NCBI GenBank assembly: GCA_950054155.1
Contig: CATLOT010000025.1
Location: 1-55,461, forward strand
Length of the DNA stretch: 55,461 nucleotides
Origin: an uncultured Bacteriovoracaceae bacterium
GTDB lineage: Bacteria > Bdellovibrionota > Bacteriovoracia > Bacteriovoracales > Bacteriovoracaceae
Reading direction: 5' to 3'
Shown here in pieces: positions 33,776 to 42,960 of the stretch. Numbering within the stretch: the stretch's first letter is position 1; the number at the start of each line of letters is the position of its first letter. Made by a program: the position numbers and the translations under genes. Under the pieces are notes generated by a model that saw nothing but the letters and a program-made list of their open reading frames with translations, was not told the DNA's origin and did not search any database.

Positions 33776-34267
33776 TTAGCTCGCTGTTTCAGAGTTAGGA
33801 AAACAAGAGTCAATATCTTCCTTAATTTTAACAGTCTCCACGCCTCCAGAGATCGAAACCTCCTGAGCAATGAGATCTTTACATTGGTCCAACATCTTCT
33901 TTTCACCAAAGCTTAAGTTTTTCTTTTGCTTTAGTAAGAAGAGCGCACGCAGCACTTCTGCGATTTCAATGAGAGAGCCAGTCTTCACCTTGAGCATATA
34001 CTCACGGTAACGACGGTTCCAGGTAGAATTATCAACATCAACATCATGGTCTTTGAGAACATCAAAAACCCCTGTCACTTCAGTTTCATCCACTAGGGCA
34101 CGAATACCATTTTCTGAATTCGTGGGCACCATAACCTTCATCCCATTGGCGATGACTTTTACAATGTAGAATTTTAACGTCGCACCACCCATTTCTCTTT
34201 CTTCGATGTCGACAATCTGTCCAACACCATGACCGGGGCATACGGCGTAGTCGCCAATTTCAAACAT
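33776..34267 (-). CDS. carD: CarD family transcription regulator
   Basis: The N-terminal Tudor-like RNA-polymerase-interaction domain is recognised by IGDYAVCPGHGVGQIVDIEERE (residues 3-24) and the later KVMVPTNS, which contacts the beta subunit in the CarD/CdnL family. The C-terminal helical part (WNRRYREYMLKVKTGSLIEIAEVLRALF) is the DNA-binding half. At 163 residues the length is normal. The ATG has AAGGAGG upstream. Members stabilise open promoter complexes at rRNA and other promoters. It is a single gene with 143 nt to the divergent HD-GYP-type gene. Confidence 0.92.
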   Translation of the reverse strand: MFEIGDYAVCPGHGVGQIVDIEEREMGGATLKFYIVKVIANGMKVMVPTNSENGIRALVDETEVTGVFDVLKDHDVDVDNSTWNRRYREYMLKVKTGSLIEIAEVLRALFLLKQKKNLSFGEKKMLDQCKDLIAQEVSISGGVETVKIKEDIDSCFPNSETAS

Positions 34268-34416
34268 GATTCCTCCTTGAGCTCAATTTTAAGAGCGAAG
34301 CTCAACTCATAAATAACATGATCATAATATCGCATTGCGACATCACATGATATGGACCCTGTATCAATTACAGATAGCCGTCAAAATTTAAGACACCACC
34401 AATTAAGGACTTGGTG

Positions 34417-34431
34417 TACAATAAGTCTGTG
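34417..34431 (+). promoter_or_regulatory. -10-like hexamer abutting a GTG start
   Basis: TACAAT (34417-34422) is followed by 6 nt and the GTG at 34429. An alternative start at GTG 34414 has AAGGA upstream, so the leaderless reading is not certain. Confidence 0.3.
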
Positions 34432-35760
34432 AAATTAATGATTTTAGATGATAATGACCGCTTCCGGCAATTCCTCATCGCGACCCTAGAAGAGCGCTTG
34501 GGGGAAATAGATGTTGTAGAGGTCACGAGTGCGCGCACTGCGATCATGCTCTTTGAAAGTGATCCCTACTTTCAGGGCTTCATTGCGAGCCTTGATCTCA
34601 AGAAGGGCTCCTTTATGGAGGTCTTCCAGCACTTTCGTTCACGGGAATACACCGTGCCCTTTATAACCTATTCAAATGAGGATCAAGACCTTAATCTTCC
34701 TCACCTCCCCTTTCTCCATAAAGACGAGAAAGATCAGTTCTCCCAATTTACGAAGAAACTCTTTGAAACCCCACCCTTTGTTCAAAGTCCCCATGGTCCA
34801 GAGCAGTACTCCCGTATTCGCCTCTTCTTTTTTTGGCGCTTTCATAAACTCGACTTTCCTCTCTATGTGAGGCTCAACGATGATAAGTACGTCAAGGTTC
34901 TCAACCCCGATGAGCACTACGGTCCTGAGTTTCTAGAAAAGTACCATGATAAAGGCATTGATTATCTCTATGTGAGAAGTCAGGACTTTTCAAAGTTTGC
35001 CCTCTCTCTCTATAAAAAGCCCATTGTTGAAATGGACGAAACTCTTCCTGAAGAAGAAAAAGCACGGCGCAAAACACAATTCATCCAGCACATGGCCCTC
35101 ACCGTTGGCATCACTCCCGATGTGGTTGAAAGCGCTCAAGAAAATGTTGATGGAATTATTGCGGAAGCAAAAGAGAGAAAGACCCTCATTAAGCTTCTTC
35201 ATATCCTTGAAAAGGGCAGCACCTACAATTCTGACCATGCGACTCTCTTGTGCTATTTAACGGCAGCAATGTGTGATGAGCTTGGTTGGACAACCCGACG
35301 ATCAAAAGAGAAGCTTGGTTTTGCAAGCCTCTTTCATGACATCAGCCTTACTGATCCGCGCTTAGCTGTAGTCAACTACCGCTCTCTTAAAGCCCTTGAT
35401 CGCTTTGAAAGCACCCTTAAGCAGCGCTATCTTGAGCATCCTTTAAAGGGCGCCGATTTAGTGCTCGAAATTACAAATGAATACCCGCAAGTGGACACTA
35501 TTATTTCTCAACACCATGAAAGACCTGATGGGAGTGGCTTTCCCTATGGACGAGATTTTAATCAAATCACACCCCTTGCCTGTCTCTTTATTGTTGCCCA
35601 TGACTTTGTTAGCCGAGCCTACGAGCGGAACTTTGACCTCACAAAACCACAAGAAATTCTGGATGATATGTTGGGGGAATACACGCAAGGTCATTTCATG
35701 AAGTGCATGATCGCCTTACAAACAGTTGTGACTAAGAATCAGTTGGAAGAGCAGATTTAG
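34429..35760 (+). CDS. receiver-like / HD-GYP-type signalling protein
   Basis: Three parts can be seen. Residues about 1-115 are a receiver-like domain with DDND near the start but SLDLKKG at the phosphoacceptor site. A middle domain (about 130-190) has LYVRLNDDKYVKVLNPDEHY and LEKYHDKGIDYLYV, typical of the segment before HD-GYP domains. The HD-GYP domain (about 225-445) has SDHATLLCYLTAAMCDELG, FHDISLTD, LEHPLKGADL and SQHHERPDGSGFPYG. The HD dyad is kept but the following GK is SL. It probably degrades or binds cyclic di-GMP. The start may instead be GTG 34414. Confidence 0.75.
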   Translation: MKLMILDDNDRFRQFLIATLEERLGEIDVVEVTSARTAIMLFESDPYFQGFIASLDLKKGSFMEVFQHFRSREYTVPFITYSNEDQDLNLPHLPFLHKDEKDQFSQFTKKLFETPPFVQSPHGPEQYSRIRLFFFWRFHKLDFPLYVRLNDDKYVKVLNPDEHYGPEFLEKYHDKGIDYLYVRSQDFSKFALSLYKKPIVEMDETLPEEEKARRKTQFIQHMALTVGITPDVVESAQENVDGIIAEAKERKTLIKLLHILEKGSTYNSDHATLLCYLTAAMCDELGWTTRRSKEKLGFASLFHDISLTDPRLAVVNYRSLKALDRFESTLKQRYLEHPLKGADLVLEITNEYPQVDTIISQHHERPDGSGFPYGRDFNQITPLACLFIVAHDFVSRAYERNFDLTKPQEILDDMLGEYTQGHFMKCMIALQTVVTKNQLEEQI

Positions 35761-36137
35761 GCAATTTTCTTTGGCTGAAGTTCGTGCTGAGCTGCTCTGA
35801 TATGCACTTCCTCTTGCCAAGAAAGAACATCATGAATGAGCCCTTCGCGCTCATCTAAACTCAGTCCCTTAATCCACGCATGAAAGAGAGTGAAATTAAA
35901 GCTCAGGTCACTCCAATGAAAAACGGCCTCCCCTTCATTGAGCATGCGAAGACTCAAATCCACGTCAAAGGATTTGCCATGCACTTCAATCCCTATCACA
36001 TGATAGTCTTCACCCTTTTTCCAGGGAAGATGGGCGTAGCCCACGCCTAAACAGGTTAACGGAACCTTTTCCTGCTCCCCCTCTGGATGGGAGACCACGG
36101 CAAAAACTCTTAAAGGGCGAAAAATTTCATTGGCCAT
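35757..36137 (-). CDS. conserved-looking protein of unknown function
   Basis: The 126-residue cytoplasmic protein has a beta-rich first half (RPLRVFAVVSHPEGE, then YHVIGIEVHGKSFDVDLSLRML) and a helical end (GLIHDVLSWQEEVHIRAAQ). It somewhat recalls PilZ-like folds but lacks the RxxxR motif, so I do not assign it. AAGGAAAG precedes the ATG. Its stop overlaps the convergent HD-GYP-type gene by 4 nt. Its neighbour upstream is the divergent RND gene. Confidence 0.5.
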   Translation of the reverse strand: MANEIFRPLRVFAVVSHPEGEQEKVPLTCLGVGYAHLPWKKGEDYHVIGIEVHGKSFDVDLSLRMLNEGEAVFHWSDLSFNFTLFHAWIKGLSLDEREGLIHDVLSWQEEVHIRAAQHELQPKKIA

Positions 36138-36214
36138 AGCTTTCCTTTATCTACTCTAACTTTGTCGGCAATCCACGCAGGCCACATAAGTTTTCCCTTT
36201 AGAAAAGGTGTAAA

Positions 36215-39202
36215 ATGTCCGAAAATCAAAGACATAGAGACATTAAGGAGAATATGAGACCCATCATTTTTGAGCCCCATAAAAGGCCTACAATGACCTA
36301 CTCTTCCCGAGGAGGAGCAGAGGAATTGACGTTGACCCTGTATGAGGCAACGAGTGATGAGCTCATCTTTAAATCAAGCGATATGCCCTTCTTGCGAGGA
36401 CAAGTCCATTACAAGAACAAGAGCTATCAAGTGACCTTAAAAGATAGTCCTCATGAAGAGCGCCAAAGAGGTTTTTACACCTTTGAGCTTGAAGCGGGTC
36501 AAGAGCTCTATGTCACCCTTCTTAAAGAGCTTGATGCCGAAGAGCTCACCCGGTGGATTCTTGAAATTCCTCTCGATAAGAGCGAACAAGAAGAACCGCA
36601 ACACCACCACCTTGAAGAGCTGCCTCTTAAAAGAGGAGCGATAGCCCACACTCTAGAAGCTATCCTGGTGACCCTCTATCATAAGCCCTGGCTAAGTGCA
36701 CTTCTCCTTATACTTCTCTCGCTCTTTCCCGCCTATCAGTTAAAGAATATTAGTGTGGATCCAAGCCTCGATCGAGTGCTTGTTCAAGACAGCCCCTTGA
36801 TGAAGCAGTACAAGAAGTCTCTAGAACTTTTTGGTTCCGATAAGTCGGCCATTCTTTATTTTAAAGATAAAGACCTCTTTCAAAAAGAGAAGCTTGAAAA
36901 ACTGAGGGCATTCGCTTGGAAACTGCAAAAAGAAGATAAAATAGCGAGAGTGCGCAGTGTGTTCACTACCACCTTCATGCGCTATGAAAAAGAGGAGGAC
37001 ACTCTCTTTACGGAGCCTTTATTTCAAGACCTCGATATCTCTTCTGAGCTTTTAGCAAAGCGCCTTAAGCATGTCCAAAAGGACCCTAACCTTCATGGTC
37101 GCCTCATCGATGTGCCCCAAAAGACTCTGGTCTTTGTTCTCGAACTTAATCATCACAATAAGACGATGGTGCCTATCGCTGAGCTTCTCAATAGTGAGGT
37201 GAAAAAATTTAAAGAAGACTTCTCTGAAAGTTTTCAAACGGGAGAGCCCACCATTGAGCTCTTTCAAAAAGAAGAGATGGCCGAAAGCCCAAAGATCTTC
37301 ATGCCTCTCATCACTCTGGTTCTTCTTATCTGCTTTGTCTTCTTTCTTGGCAGCAGCTTTGCTTTTATCATCACTCTCCTCGCAACCCTTTTATCTACAG
37401 CCTGGGCCTTTGGTTGGATGACTTATATGAATATCCCCATCCAGATGATGGTTAACCTCGTTCCCGGAATTCTTCTTACCCTCAGTGCAACAGAAATAGT
37501 CCACATAGCGAGTAGCTTAAAAGTCGCAAAGGAGAATCACTTTAGTGATGTCGACTCCCTTCGCTACCTGGCCCGCGACATTGGAAAAGCCCTCTTTCTC
37601 ACTCTTTCCACAACTGCCCTTGGCTTTTTAAGTATCCGCTTCAGTGAAATTAAAATCTTACAAGAATTCTCAGTCGTCGCCTCTCTCGGGCTAATCTTTG
37701 CCTTTATTATCACCATTCTCTATATCCCCCTGCACTTGCGCCTCTTTCCCTATAAAAAGAAAAGCGGCTCCCAAGGCCACGCCCTCTTTAAAGGCTTTGA
37801 AAAGTACTTTATTCGCCTTACCTATCAATTTCTCTTTTCAAAGAAAGCTCTCTTACCTCTCCTTGCCTTCCTCATGCTTAACACCTACTTTGCCACGCAA
37901 GTCGAGGTTGATAATGACACCTTTCGCATGATTGCAAACCGTGCCCAAGTGAAGAAGAATCTCAATACATTTAAAGAGCGAATGGGGGGAATGAAGAGTA
38001 TTCACGCTGTCCTCTCCTTTAAAGACTCTACTGGTGAACAAGATCATAAGATGACAGACGCCAAAAACCTTAAGCACTTATGGAAACTTCACCAAGAGCT
38101 CGAAAAATATAAAGAAGTAAAACATATTGAAAGCTTTGCTGGGCTTATTGCGATCCTTAATCGAGAGATGCGTGAAGGAAAAGAAGAGTATTACAAAGTT
38201 CCTAATAGCCAAAATCTTATTTCTCAATACTTTATTATGCTGAGTAGAGATGATGTGGACCCTCTCCTAAGCGCTGACAAGTTAAAAACCAATATCAAAA
38301 TTTCTCACGATTTAAGCTCCTCTAAAAGAACCGAAGTCTTTATTAAGAAGCTTGAAAAGCATTTAGAACGGTTCACTAAAGACACCCCTTTTAAATTTCA
38401 CCTCACAAGTAGGAATATTTTAAATATCCATGCGGCCAACACCATCATTTCATCTCAAAGTGCCTCATTGATTACCATGGGCCTTGTTATTGTCGTTCTC
38501 ATCTCTCTTTTCTTTAAGAGCCTGCAAGCAGGTCTTTTAAGTCTCCTACCAAATCTCTTTCCCATCTTTGGACTCTTTGGGATTATGGGTCTTCTCAATA
38601 TTCCCCTTAATGTTGGAACGTGTGTTGTTGCTGCCATTACCATCGGTATTGCAGCAGATGATACCATTCACCTCTTCGCCCGCTATTTTCGCGACAAAGA
38701 GACAAGCCTTAATCCCCTCACCGCCTCACGCCTTACCATTGGGGATGAAGTTGTCCCGATTCTTACAACGAGCCTCTCCTTGGCCTTGTCTTTTAGCTTT
38801 TTTAGCTTTGCTCGCTTTATTCCCCTAATGCAATTTGGACTTCTAAGTGCCTACGTTTTGCTCTTAGCTGTGATAAGTGATCTCTATTTAGGTCCAGTTC
38901 TTCTAAGCCGCTATTTTCTTTTTAAAGAAGGGAACTCCAACTTCATAAAATGGATGTTAATTGACCAAAAGACCCTTAAAGAAGGTCAAGTATTTCATAA
39001 CCTATCAACTGCTGAAGTTGATACAATTTTGGCGCTTTCTCGCGTTACCTTTAAAAGAGAAAATTCACAGGGGCTCTTTATCCCACTAAAAAACTCAAGT
39101 GTGGATATCTATATTCACCTTCCAACTGATAAAGAAAGCCATCTTTCTCCTAGAACTTTTGAGAAAATTTGTCATAATTTAAAGACGTTAAATCTTTATT
39201 AA
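36215..39202 (+). CDS. RND/MMPL-superfamily exporter
   Basis: The 995-residue protein has the RND layout: a membrane helix at about 155-175, a periplasmic loop, five to six helices (about 360-520), another helix and loop (about 545-740), then five to six helices (about 745-905). MVNLVPGILLTLSATEIVHIASS and CVVAAITIGIAADDTIHLFARYFR are the paired helix motifs of this superfamily, with acidic residues likely to carry protons. An N-terminal soluble domain of about 140 residues and a C-terminal one of about 80 are extra. Substrate may be lipid or hydrophobic, as for MmpL-like exporters. It leads an apparent three-gene operon with a LolA-like and an outer-membrane protein. Confidence 0.85.
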   Translation: MSENQRHRDIKENMRPIIFEPHKRPTMTYSSRGGAEELTLTLYEATSDELIFKSSDMPFLRGQVHYKNKSYQVTLKDSPHEERQRGFYTFELEAGQELYVTLLKELDAEELTRWILEIPLDKSEQEEPQHHHLEELPLKRGAIAHTLEAILVTLYHKPWLSALLLILLSLFPAYQLKNISVDPSLDRVLVQDSPLMKQYKKSLELFGSDKSAILYFKDKDLFQKEKLEKLRAFAWKLQKEDKIARVRSVFTTTFMRYEKEEDTLFTEPLFQDLDISSELLAKRLKHVQKDPNLHGRLIDVPQKTLVFVLELNHHNKTMVPIAELLNSEVKKFKEDFSESFQTGEPTIELFQKEEMAESPKIFMPLITLVLLICFVFFLGSSFAFIITLLATLLSTAWAFGWMTYMNIPIQMMVNLVPGILLTLSATEIVHIASSLKVAKENHFSDVDSLRYLARDIGKALFLTLSTTALGFLSIRFSEIKILQEFSVVASLGLIFAFIITILYIPLHLRLFPYKKKSGSQGHALFKGFEKYFIRLTYQFLFSKKALLPLLAFLMLNTYFATQVEVDNDTFRMIANRAQVKKNLNTFKERMGGMKSIHAVLSFKDSTGEQDHKMTDAKNLKHLWKLHQELEKYKEVKHIESFAGLIAILNREMREGKEEYYKVPNSQNLISQYFIMLSRDDVDPLLSADKLKTNIKISHDLSSSKRTEVFIKKLEKHLERFTKDTPFKFHLTSRNILNIHAANTIISSQSASLITMGLVIVVLISLFFKSLQAGLLSLLPNLFPIFGLFGIMGLLNIPLNVGTCVVAAITIGIAADDTIHLFARYFRDKETSLNPLTASRLTIGDEVVPILTTSLSLALSFSFFSFARFIPLMQFGLLSAYVLLLAVISDLYLGPVLLSRYFLFKEGNSNFIKWMLIDQKTLKEGQVFHNLSTAEVDTILALSRVTFKRENSQGLFIPLKNSSVDIYIHLPTDKESHLSPRTFEKICHNLKTLNLY

Positions 39203-39216
39203 TTATGGAGTTTTTC

Positions 39217-40032
39217 ATGCCCTCACTATCAGCGAGCCTTATTCTCTCGTTCTGCCTCTCCTCTGGTTTCCTCTGTGCCCCTCTTCAAGCGGCGAAATGT
39301 GACAAAGAGGGAAATGCCATTATGAAAGAACAAGACAAGAGGCAATCGGCAAAGACCGAGGAAGAAAAACAAAAGATTGTCATTCAAGATGTAAAATCAA
39401 AGAAGAAAGAAGAGCGCGACCTTGTGCGCTTTGGAATAAAGCCAAAAGAAAATGATTCACGCTCTGTCCTCTACTTCAATTCACCGGCAACTATTAAGGG
39501 TGCAGGTCTTCTTAGTTGGAAAGAACAAGGTGAAGAAAACCAATGGCTCTATATCCCTGAAATAAAGAAACTTCAAAGAATCGCCAGCGGAAGTCGAAAA
39601 GAGTATTTTATGGGAACAGACTTCACTTACGCTGACCTCGAAGGTGAAAACCTTAAAAAGAATAATTACACCTGCCAAGGTGAAATGGCCTGTCCCAATA
39701 AGCAAGGCCAATGTTATATCATCGAAGCAAAACCCATTAACGAGAGTGAAAGCCGTAATATTGGCTATTCAAAGAGAATGCTCCTCGTGAATAAAGACAA
39801 GCTTATCACCCACAAGATCGTTTTCTTTGACCTTAAAGGCGCAAAACTAAAGACCGCAGAATATGTTCAGTGGGAACAAATAGGAAAACTCTGGCGGCCA
39901 AACCTCGCGATTATGGATCGCCATGGCGTCCAAAAAACATTCATCAAAGTTAATTCTCGAAAGCTCAATAAGCCTATTGATGACCTTGTCTTTGAAAAGA
40001 GGTTCCTAGAAAAAGAGATGCACATTAAGTAG
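39217..40032 (+). CDS. LolA-like outer-membrane lipoprotein-sorting family protein
   Basis: A signal peptide (LILSFCLSSGFLCAPLQAA) leads to a charged linker and then the domain often annotated as outer-membrane lipoprotein-sorting protein: WLYIPEIKKLQRIASGSRKEYFMGTDFTYADLEG, followed by cysteines in NYTCQGEMACPNKQGQC, and RMLLVNKDKLITHKIVFFD. Such proteins commonly accompany RND exporters and may carry hydrophobic cargo across the periplasm. I chose the ATG at 39217, which has GGAG 6 nt before it, over 39205. The stop overlaps the next GTG by one base (TAGTG). Confidence 0.78.
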   Translation: MPSLSASLILSFCLSSGFLCAPLQAAKCDKEGNAIMKEQDKRQSAKTEEEKQKIVIQDVKSKKKEERDLVRFGIKPKENDSRSVLYFNSPATIKGAGLLSWKEQGEENQWLYIPEIKKLQRIASGSRKEYFMGTDFTYADLEGENLKKNNYTCQGEMACPNKQGQCYIIEAKPINESESRNIGYSKRMLLVNKDKLITHKIVFFDLKGAKLKTAEYVQWEQIGKLWRPNLAIMDRHGVQKTFIKVNSRKLNKPIDDLVFEKRFLEKEMHIK

Positions 40033-42158
40033 TGGCCATAAAAGCAAGCCTCCTTCTTAGCCTCTTCATTCTCTCGTCCTCACTCATTGCACAGGACTTC
40101 ACCCGACGAGTCCCTCGAGTCCGCATAGGAAGCGTCAAAAAAGTAAGCGGCAGTCTCGTCGGCCTAGGTCGAAGTGACCGCAGCCTCACCTACCTTGGAA
40201 GAGGTGATCAGATTCTGGATAAGCAGACTCTAATCACACGGAGTTCAAGTCAGGCCATCATCAAGCTTGGGTATCAGAGTGAGGTCATCATTGGCGAAAA
40301 CTCAAAGCTCACAATCACTTTCATGCAAGGAAAGAACCGCTACCTTATTCGTCTGCTTCAAGGAGTTATCCGTGGCACTTATAATGGAGCTGGAAAACCA
40401 GAAGTCTACGTCACAGGAAATAGTCTCGATAAGAATTATGGCTCCTCTCAGTATGATGCTCTCTCTCGCTCGGGACGTTTTTATTTTAAACCCCGTAACA
40501 AAAGTCCAGTCTACAAGTTCTCCACTTCAAAAGAAGGGCGCTCTCAGTTAGAAATTAGCCGCGAGGAGATTGAGCTTCTCAGTCAAAGTGATCCCAATCA
40601 AAAGCCCGTATACTTCCTTAAAAAGACTAAGGCCAAAGTAAAGAAAAAAGAGGCTGCTCCCACCGTAGTCTCTTCTTCATCGGCAGTAAGTGAAGCCGCG
40701 GCCATCTTTGGTCTCTCAGAAACTGCGACGACCGCAGTTGAAGAGGCCTCCTCCATTTTCGGCTCAAGTGAAGCTAGTAACCGCGATGAAGCCGCGAATA
40801 TTTTTGGAGACGAAGTTCTCGAATCAAAAATCAAAGAGAAATTCAGTGATAACACAGGTGTGCTCCTTGAGAAAAAAGGACCTACCTTTAGAGAATTAGA
40901 AGTTGCCGCAAAGAAAAAGAAAGAAGCAAAGAATCCCCTTGATCTCTCCCTTTACCTAAAGTCCACACTTTACAGTTCTGCTCCTCGCGAAGATGTGGGT
41001 AATGTTGATCCTCAATCCTTCCATCAAGATGCCCGTCTGAACTTTGGCAATAAGTACTCCTTCAATGATGTGGAATCCCTGACCTTTAGTGCGTGGCTTG
41101 ATATCAGTAATCGAAAGGAAGTCTATAACGACATTGGGGAAACATTTGATCTCCAGTCAAGTAAGAGGAATTACCTCTACCTCAACGAACTCTACTACAC
41201 CTACACCACCCGCGATATGGATATCCAGTTTGGTAAGAAAATTCTTAAAACGGGTAAAGGGATCATCTACTCACCAAGTGATAGTTTTTCTCCCGCTGAC
41301 GGTACCGTTCCCACGGCCCCCCTCTTTCTTGGGAACTTCTTTATCAGCGCTGACTACTACCTTGGAGACTGGACCCTCACAGGCATTCTTCTGCCAACAG
41401 TTGTCCCCAATAAGAGCCCGACTCAAAATTCACGTTGGACCACTTTGTATTCGGACCTTGATTATCAACTCGAACAAGACCTTCCTAGTGGGTTTTCAAC
41501 AAGGGAAACGCAATTTCTCCTCAAGCTCGAGGGCACAAAATGGGGCACTGACTGGCTCTTCACTTTCTTTAATGGACCTAATACCAACCCTGTTATCAGA
41601 AACGACATTCAGGTCATTAATAACACCCCAACCTTTACCCTCATTCAAGAACATGTCCCTATAACCTATCTCAGTGCAGGCTTTTCAACGACCTTAAAAG
41701 GTTTTGAACTTCATGGTGAATTCCTCACACAAAATGCAGAGGATGGTCGTGATGACTCTTTCACAGCGATGATGATTGGCTTTCGCTATGTGATGGATAA
41801 CTGGCCTAAGAAACTAGGGTTAAATAATATCGACTTTGTCCTTGAGCATGGTAGAGAAACCCTAAGAAGCCCTCAATCCCAACCCTTCTATGCCCTGAGC
41901 TCTCTCAATGCCCGCTTCTATCAAAATAGCTGGGTAGGAACGATGATCTTTAACGTGAATGATAGCTTAAGCTTTAATTACGACTTTCATTTTGATCTCA
42001 AATATAATGGCAGCGCTCAAATTCTAGGAGCGAATTACAATAGTGGATCAAGTCAGTACAGGCTTAAAACAGAAGTCTTTAGTGGTGATGAGGAATCTAA
42101 CTTTGGAAAATGGGACCTCAATGACAATATTACTTTTGAATATGTCATAAACTATTAG
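40032..42158 (+). CDS. FecR-like domain fused to an outer-membrane beta-barrel
   Basis: A signal peptide (ASLLLSLFILSSSLIAQ) is followed by a FecR-like domain (about residues 35-130: GDQILDKQTLITRSSSQAIIKLG, then IRLLQGVIRGTY). A low-complexity Ala/Ser/Glu linker (about 195-300) contains three copies of an AxxIFG-like motif. From about 305 to the end there is a beta-barrel of many strands, ending FEYVINY. It is the third gene of the RND/LolA-like set, in the position taken by DUF1302-type barrels in similar clusters elsewhere. The GTG start overlaps the previous stop and has only a weak ribosome site, so translational coupling is likely. The fusion is unusual. Confidence 0.72.
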   Translation: MAIKASLLLSLFILSSSLIAQDFTRRVPRVRIGSVKKVSGSLVGLGRSDRSLTYLGRGDQILDKQTLITRSSSQAIIKLGYQSEVIIGENSKLTITFMQGKNRYLIRLLQGVIRGTYNGAGKPEVYVTGNSLDKNYGSSQYDALSRSGRFYFKPRNKSPVYKFSTSKEGRSQLEISREEIELLSQSDPNQKPVYFLKKTKAKVKKKEAAPTVVSSSSAVSEAAAIFGLSETATTAVEEASSIFGSSEASNRDEAANIFGDEVLESKIKEKFSDNTGVLLEKKGPTFRELEVAAKKKKEAKNPLDLSLYLKSTLYSSAPREDVGNVDPQSFHQDARLNFGNKYSFNDVESLTFSAWLDISNRKEVYNDIGETFDLQSSKRNYLYLNELYYTYTTRDMDIQFGKKILKTGKGIIYSPSDSFSPADGTVPTAPLFLGNFFISADYYLGDWTLTGILLPTVVPNKSPTQNSRWTTLYSDLDYQLEQDLPSGFSTRETQFLLKLEGTKWGTDWLFTFFNGPNTNPVIRNDIQVINNTPTFTLIQEHVPITYLSAGFSTTLKGFELHGEFLTQNAEDGRDDSFTAMMIGFRYVMDNWPKKLGLNNIDFVLEHGRETLRSPQSQPFYALSSLNARFYQNSWVGTMIFNVNDSLSFNYDFHFDLKYNGSAQILGANYNSGSSQYRLKTEVFSGDEESNFGKWDLNDNITFEYVINY

Positions 42159-42162
42159 CCGT

Positions 42163-42750
42163 TTATTTAGAGAGTTGCATGAAGTAGAGGCAGATAGGAA
42201 TAAAGTCTCCATCTGTACAACGCACACCATAGAAAAGAGAGCCCCTCGCAATGGAGTTTCCAAACTCTCCCACAAAGCCAGGTTCATCAACAATGAAAGC
42301 AAAATCTTGTAAGAGTCCCCTATTTCCCGTTGAGGTGTCCCCGGGTAAAGTCGGCGGAGTCGCCCCACAAATTTCAAGGTTCATTAAATCTTCAAGCTGA
42401 GTATCCGTTTCCTCAAATGGCCATCCCTCTTCAAGGCGAAACTTATTATTTGAAAAAACCTCTCCCCTTGCGACATGGTTGGTAACAACGCCTGGATGAT
42501 GTCCATAATTGGGGTAAGTATCATTAGTAGTCAAAACAACGCTCTTTCCAGAGACAACCAAGGTGGCACTCACTTCGGGACAAGTACGGTCTATAAAGTC
42601 AGGATCTGTTCCCGGGCCATCATAGACTTCCATAGAGCCCGTATAAGTACCATCATCACCGGAGGCATCATAATCATCAGGAGACAGCACACAACTGCTC
42701 AAAAGAACCAGCCCTAAATAAAAAGTGAAATAATTTCGTTTCAAATTCAA
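42163..42750 (-). CDS. lipoprotein of unknown function
   Basis: The signal ends in a lipobox, LSSC. The mature part is short, acidic and beta-rich with further cysteines (DRTCPEV, LEICGAT, VRCTDGDFIPIC) that may form disulfides. Ser/Thr and Asp are common (DDYDASGDDGTYTGS). I recognise no family. No ATG is available: the start is TTG at 42750 or 42744, and neither has a convincing Shine-Dalgarno. Its stop is 5 nt from the convergent beta-barrel gene. Confidence 0.55.
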   Translation of the reverse strand: MNLKRNYFTFYLGLVLLSSCVLSPDDYDASGDDGTYTGSMEVYDGPGTDPDFIDRTCPEVSATLVVSGKSVVLTTNDTYPNYGHHPGVVTNHVARGEVFSNNKFRLEEGWPFEETDTQLEDLMNLEICGATPPTLPGDTSTGNRGLLQDFAFIVDEPGFVGEFGNSIARGSLFYGVRCTDGDFIPICLYFMQLSK

Positions 42751-42957
42751 CTCATTTTATCAAGTTACCGATAAGCCCATAAGGTTATAAACCCTTAAAA
42801 CTATTATAAGCCGGCCAGCTCCCTAGGGGAAAGTCTCATAATTTTGGCAGTGAATTTTGCCGAAAGACGCTCCTTATGAACTTGTAAGCTACTGATTTTA
42901 GGAGAATAACCTCAGATTTCTAATATTAACCCCTACTAGAGCGATAAAATAAAACTT
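42751..42957. promoter_or_regulatory. divergent intergenic region between lipoprotein and giant repeat gene
   Basis: The 207 nt hold no gene. A GGCA/TGCC motif near 42845-42861 looks like a sigma54 element with wrong spacing and is not accepted. The plus-strand gene seems to be served by the TAAAAT at 42945-42950. Nothing else is recognised. Confidence 0.3.
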
Positions 42958-42960
42958 ATG
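42945..42960 (+). promoter_or_regulatory. -10-like hexamer abutting the giant gene start
   Basis: TAAAAT (42945-42950) is followed by 7 nt and the ATG at 42958, with no Shine-Dalgarno between. A leaderless start is possible. Confidence 0.3.

Noticed and set aside
33750-33790. Inverted repeat CAGCG...CGCTG at the CarD stop considered as terminator
   Set aside because: The arms are only 5 bp, overlap the end of the gene and are not followed by a T-run.
41089-41664. Plus-strand frame of 191 codons inside the FecR-barrel gene
   Set aside because: It is a shifted frame of a long, well-supported gene, with no start signals.
42845-42861. Sigma54-like TGGCAG...TTTTGCC upstream of the giant gene
   Set aside because: The GG and GC are 11 nt apart instead of 10, and no enhancer-binding protein gene is near.
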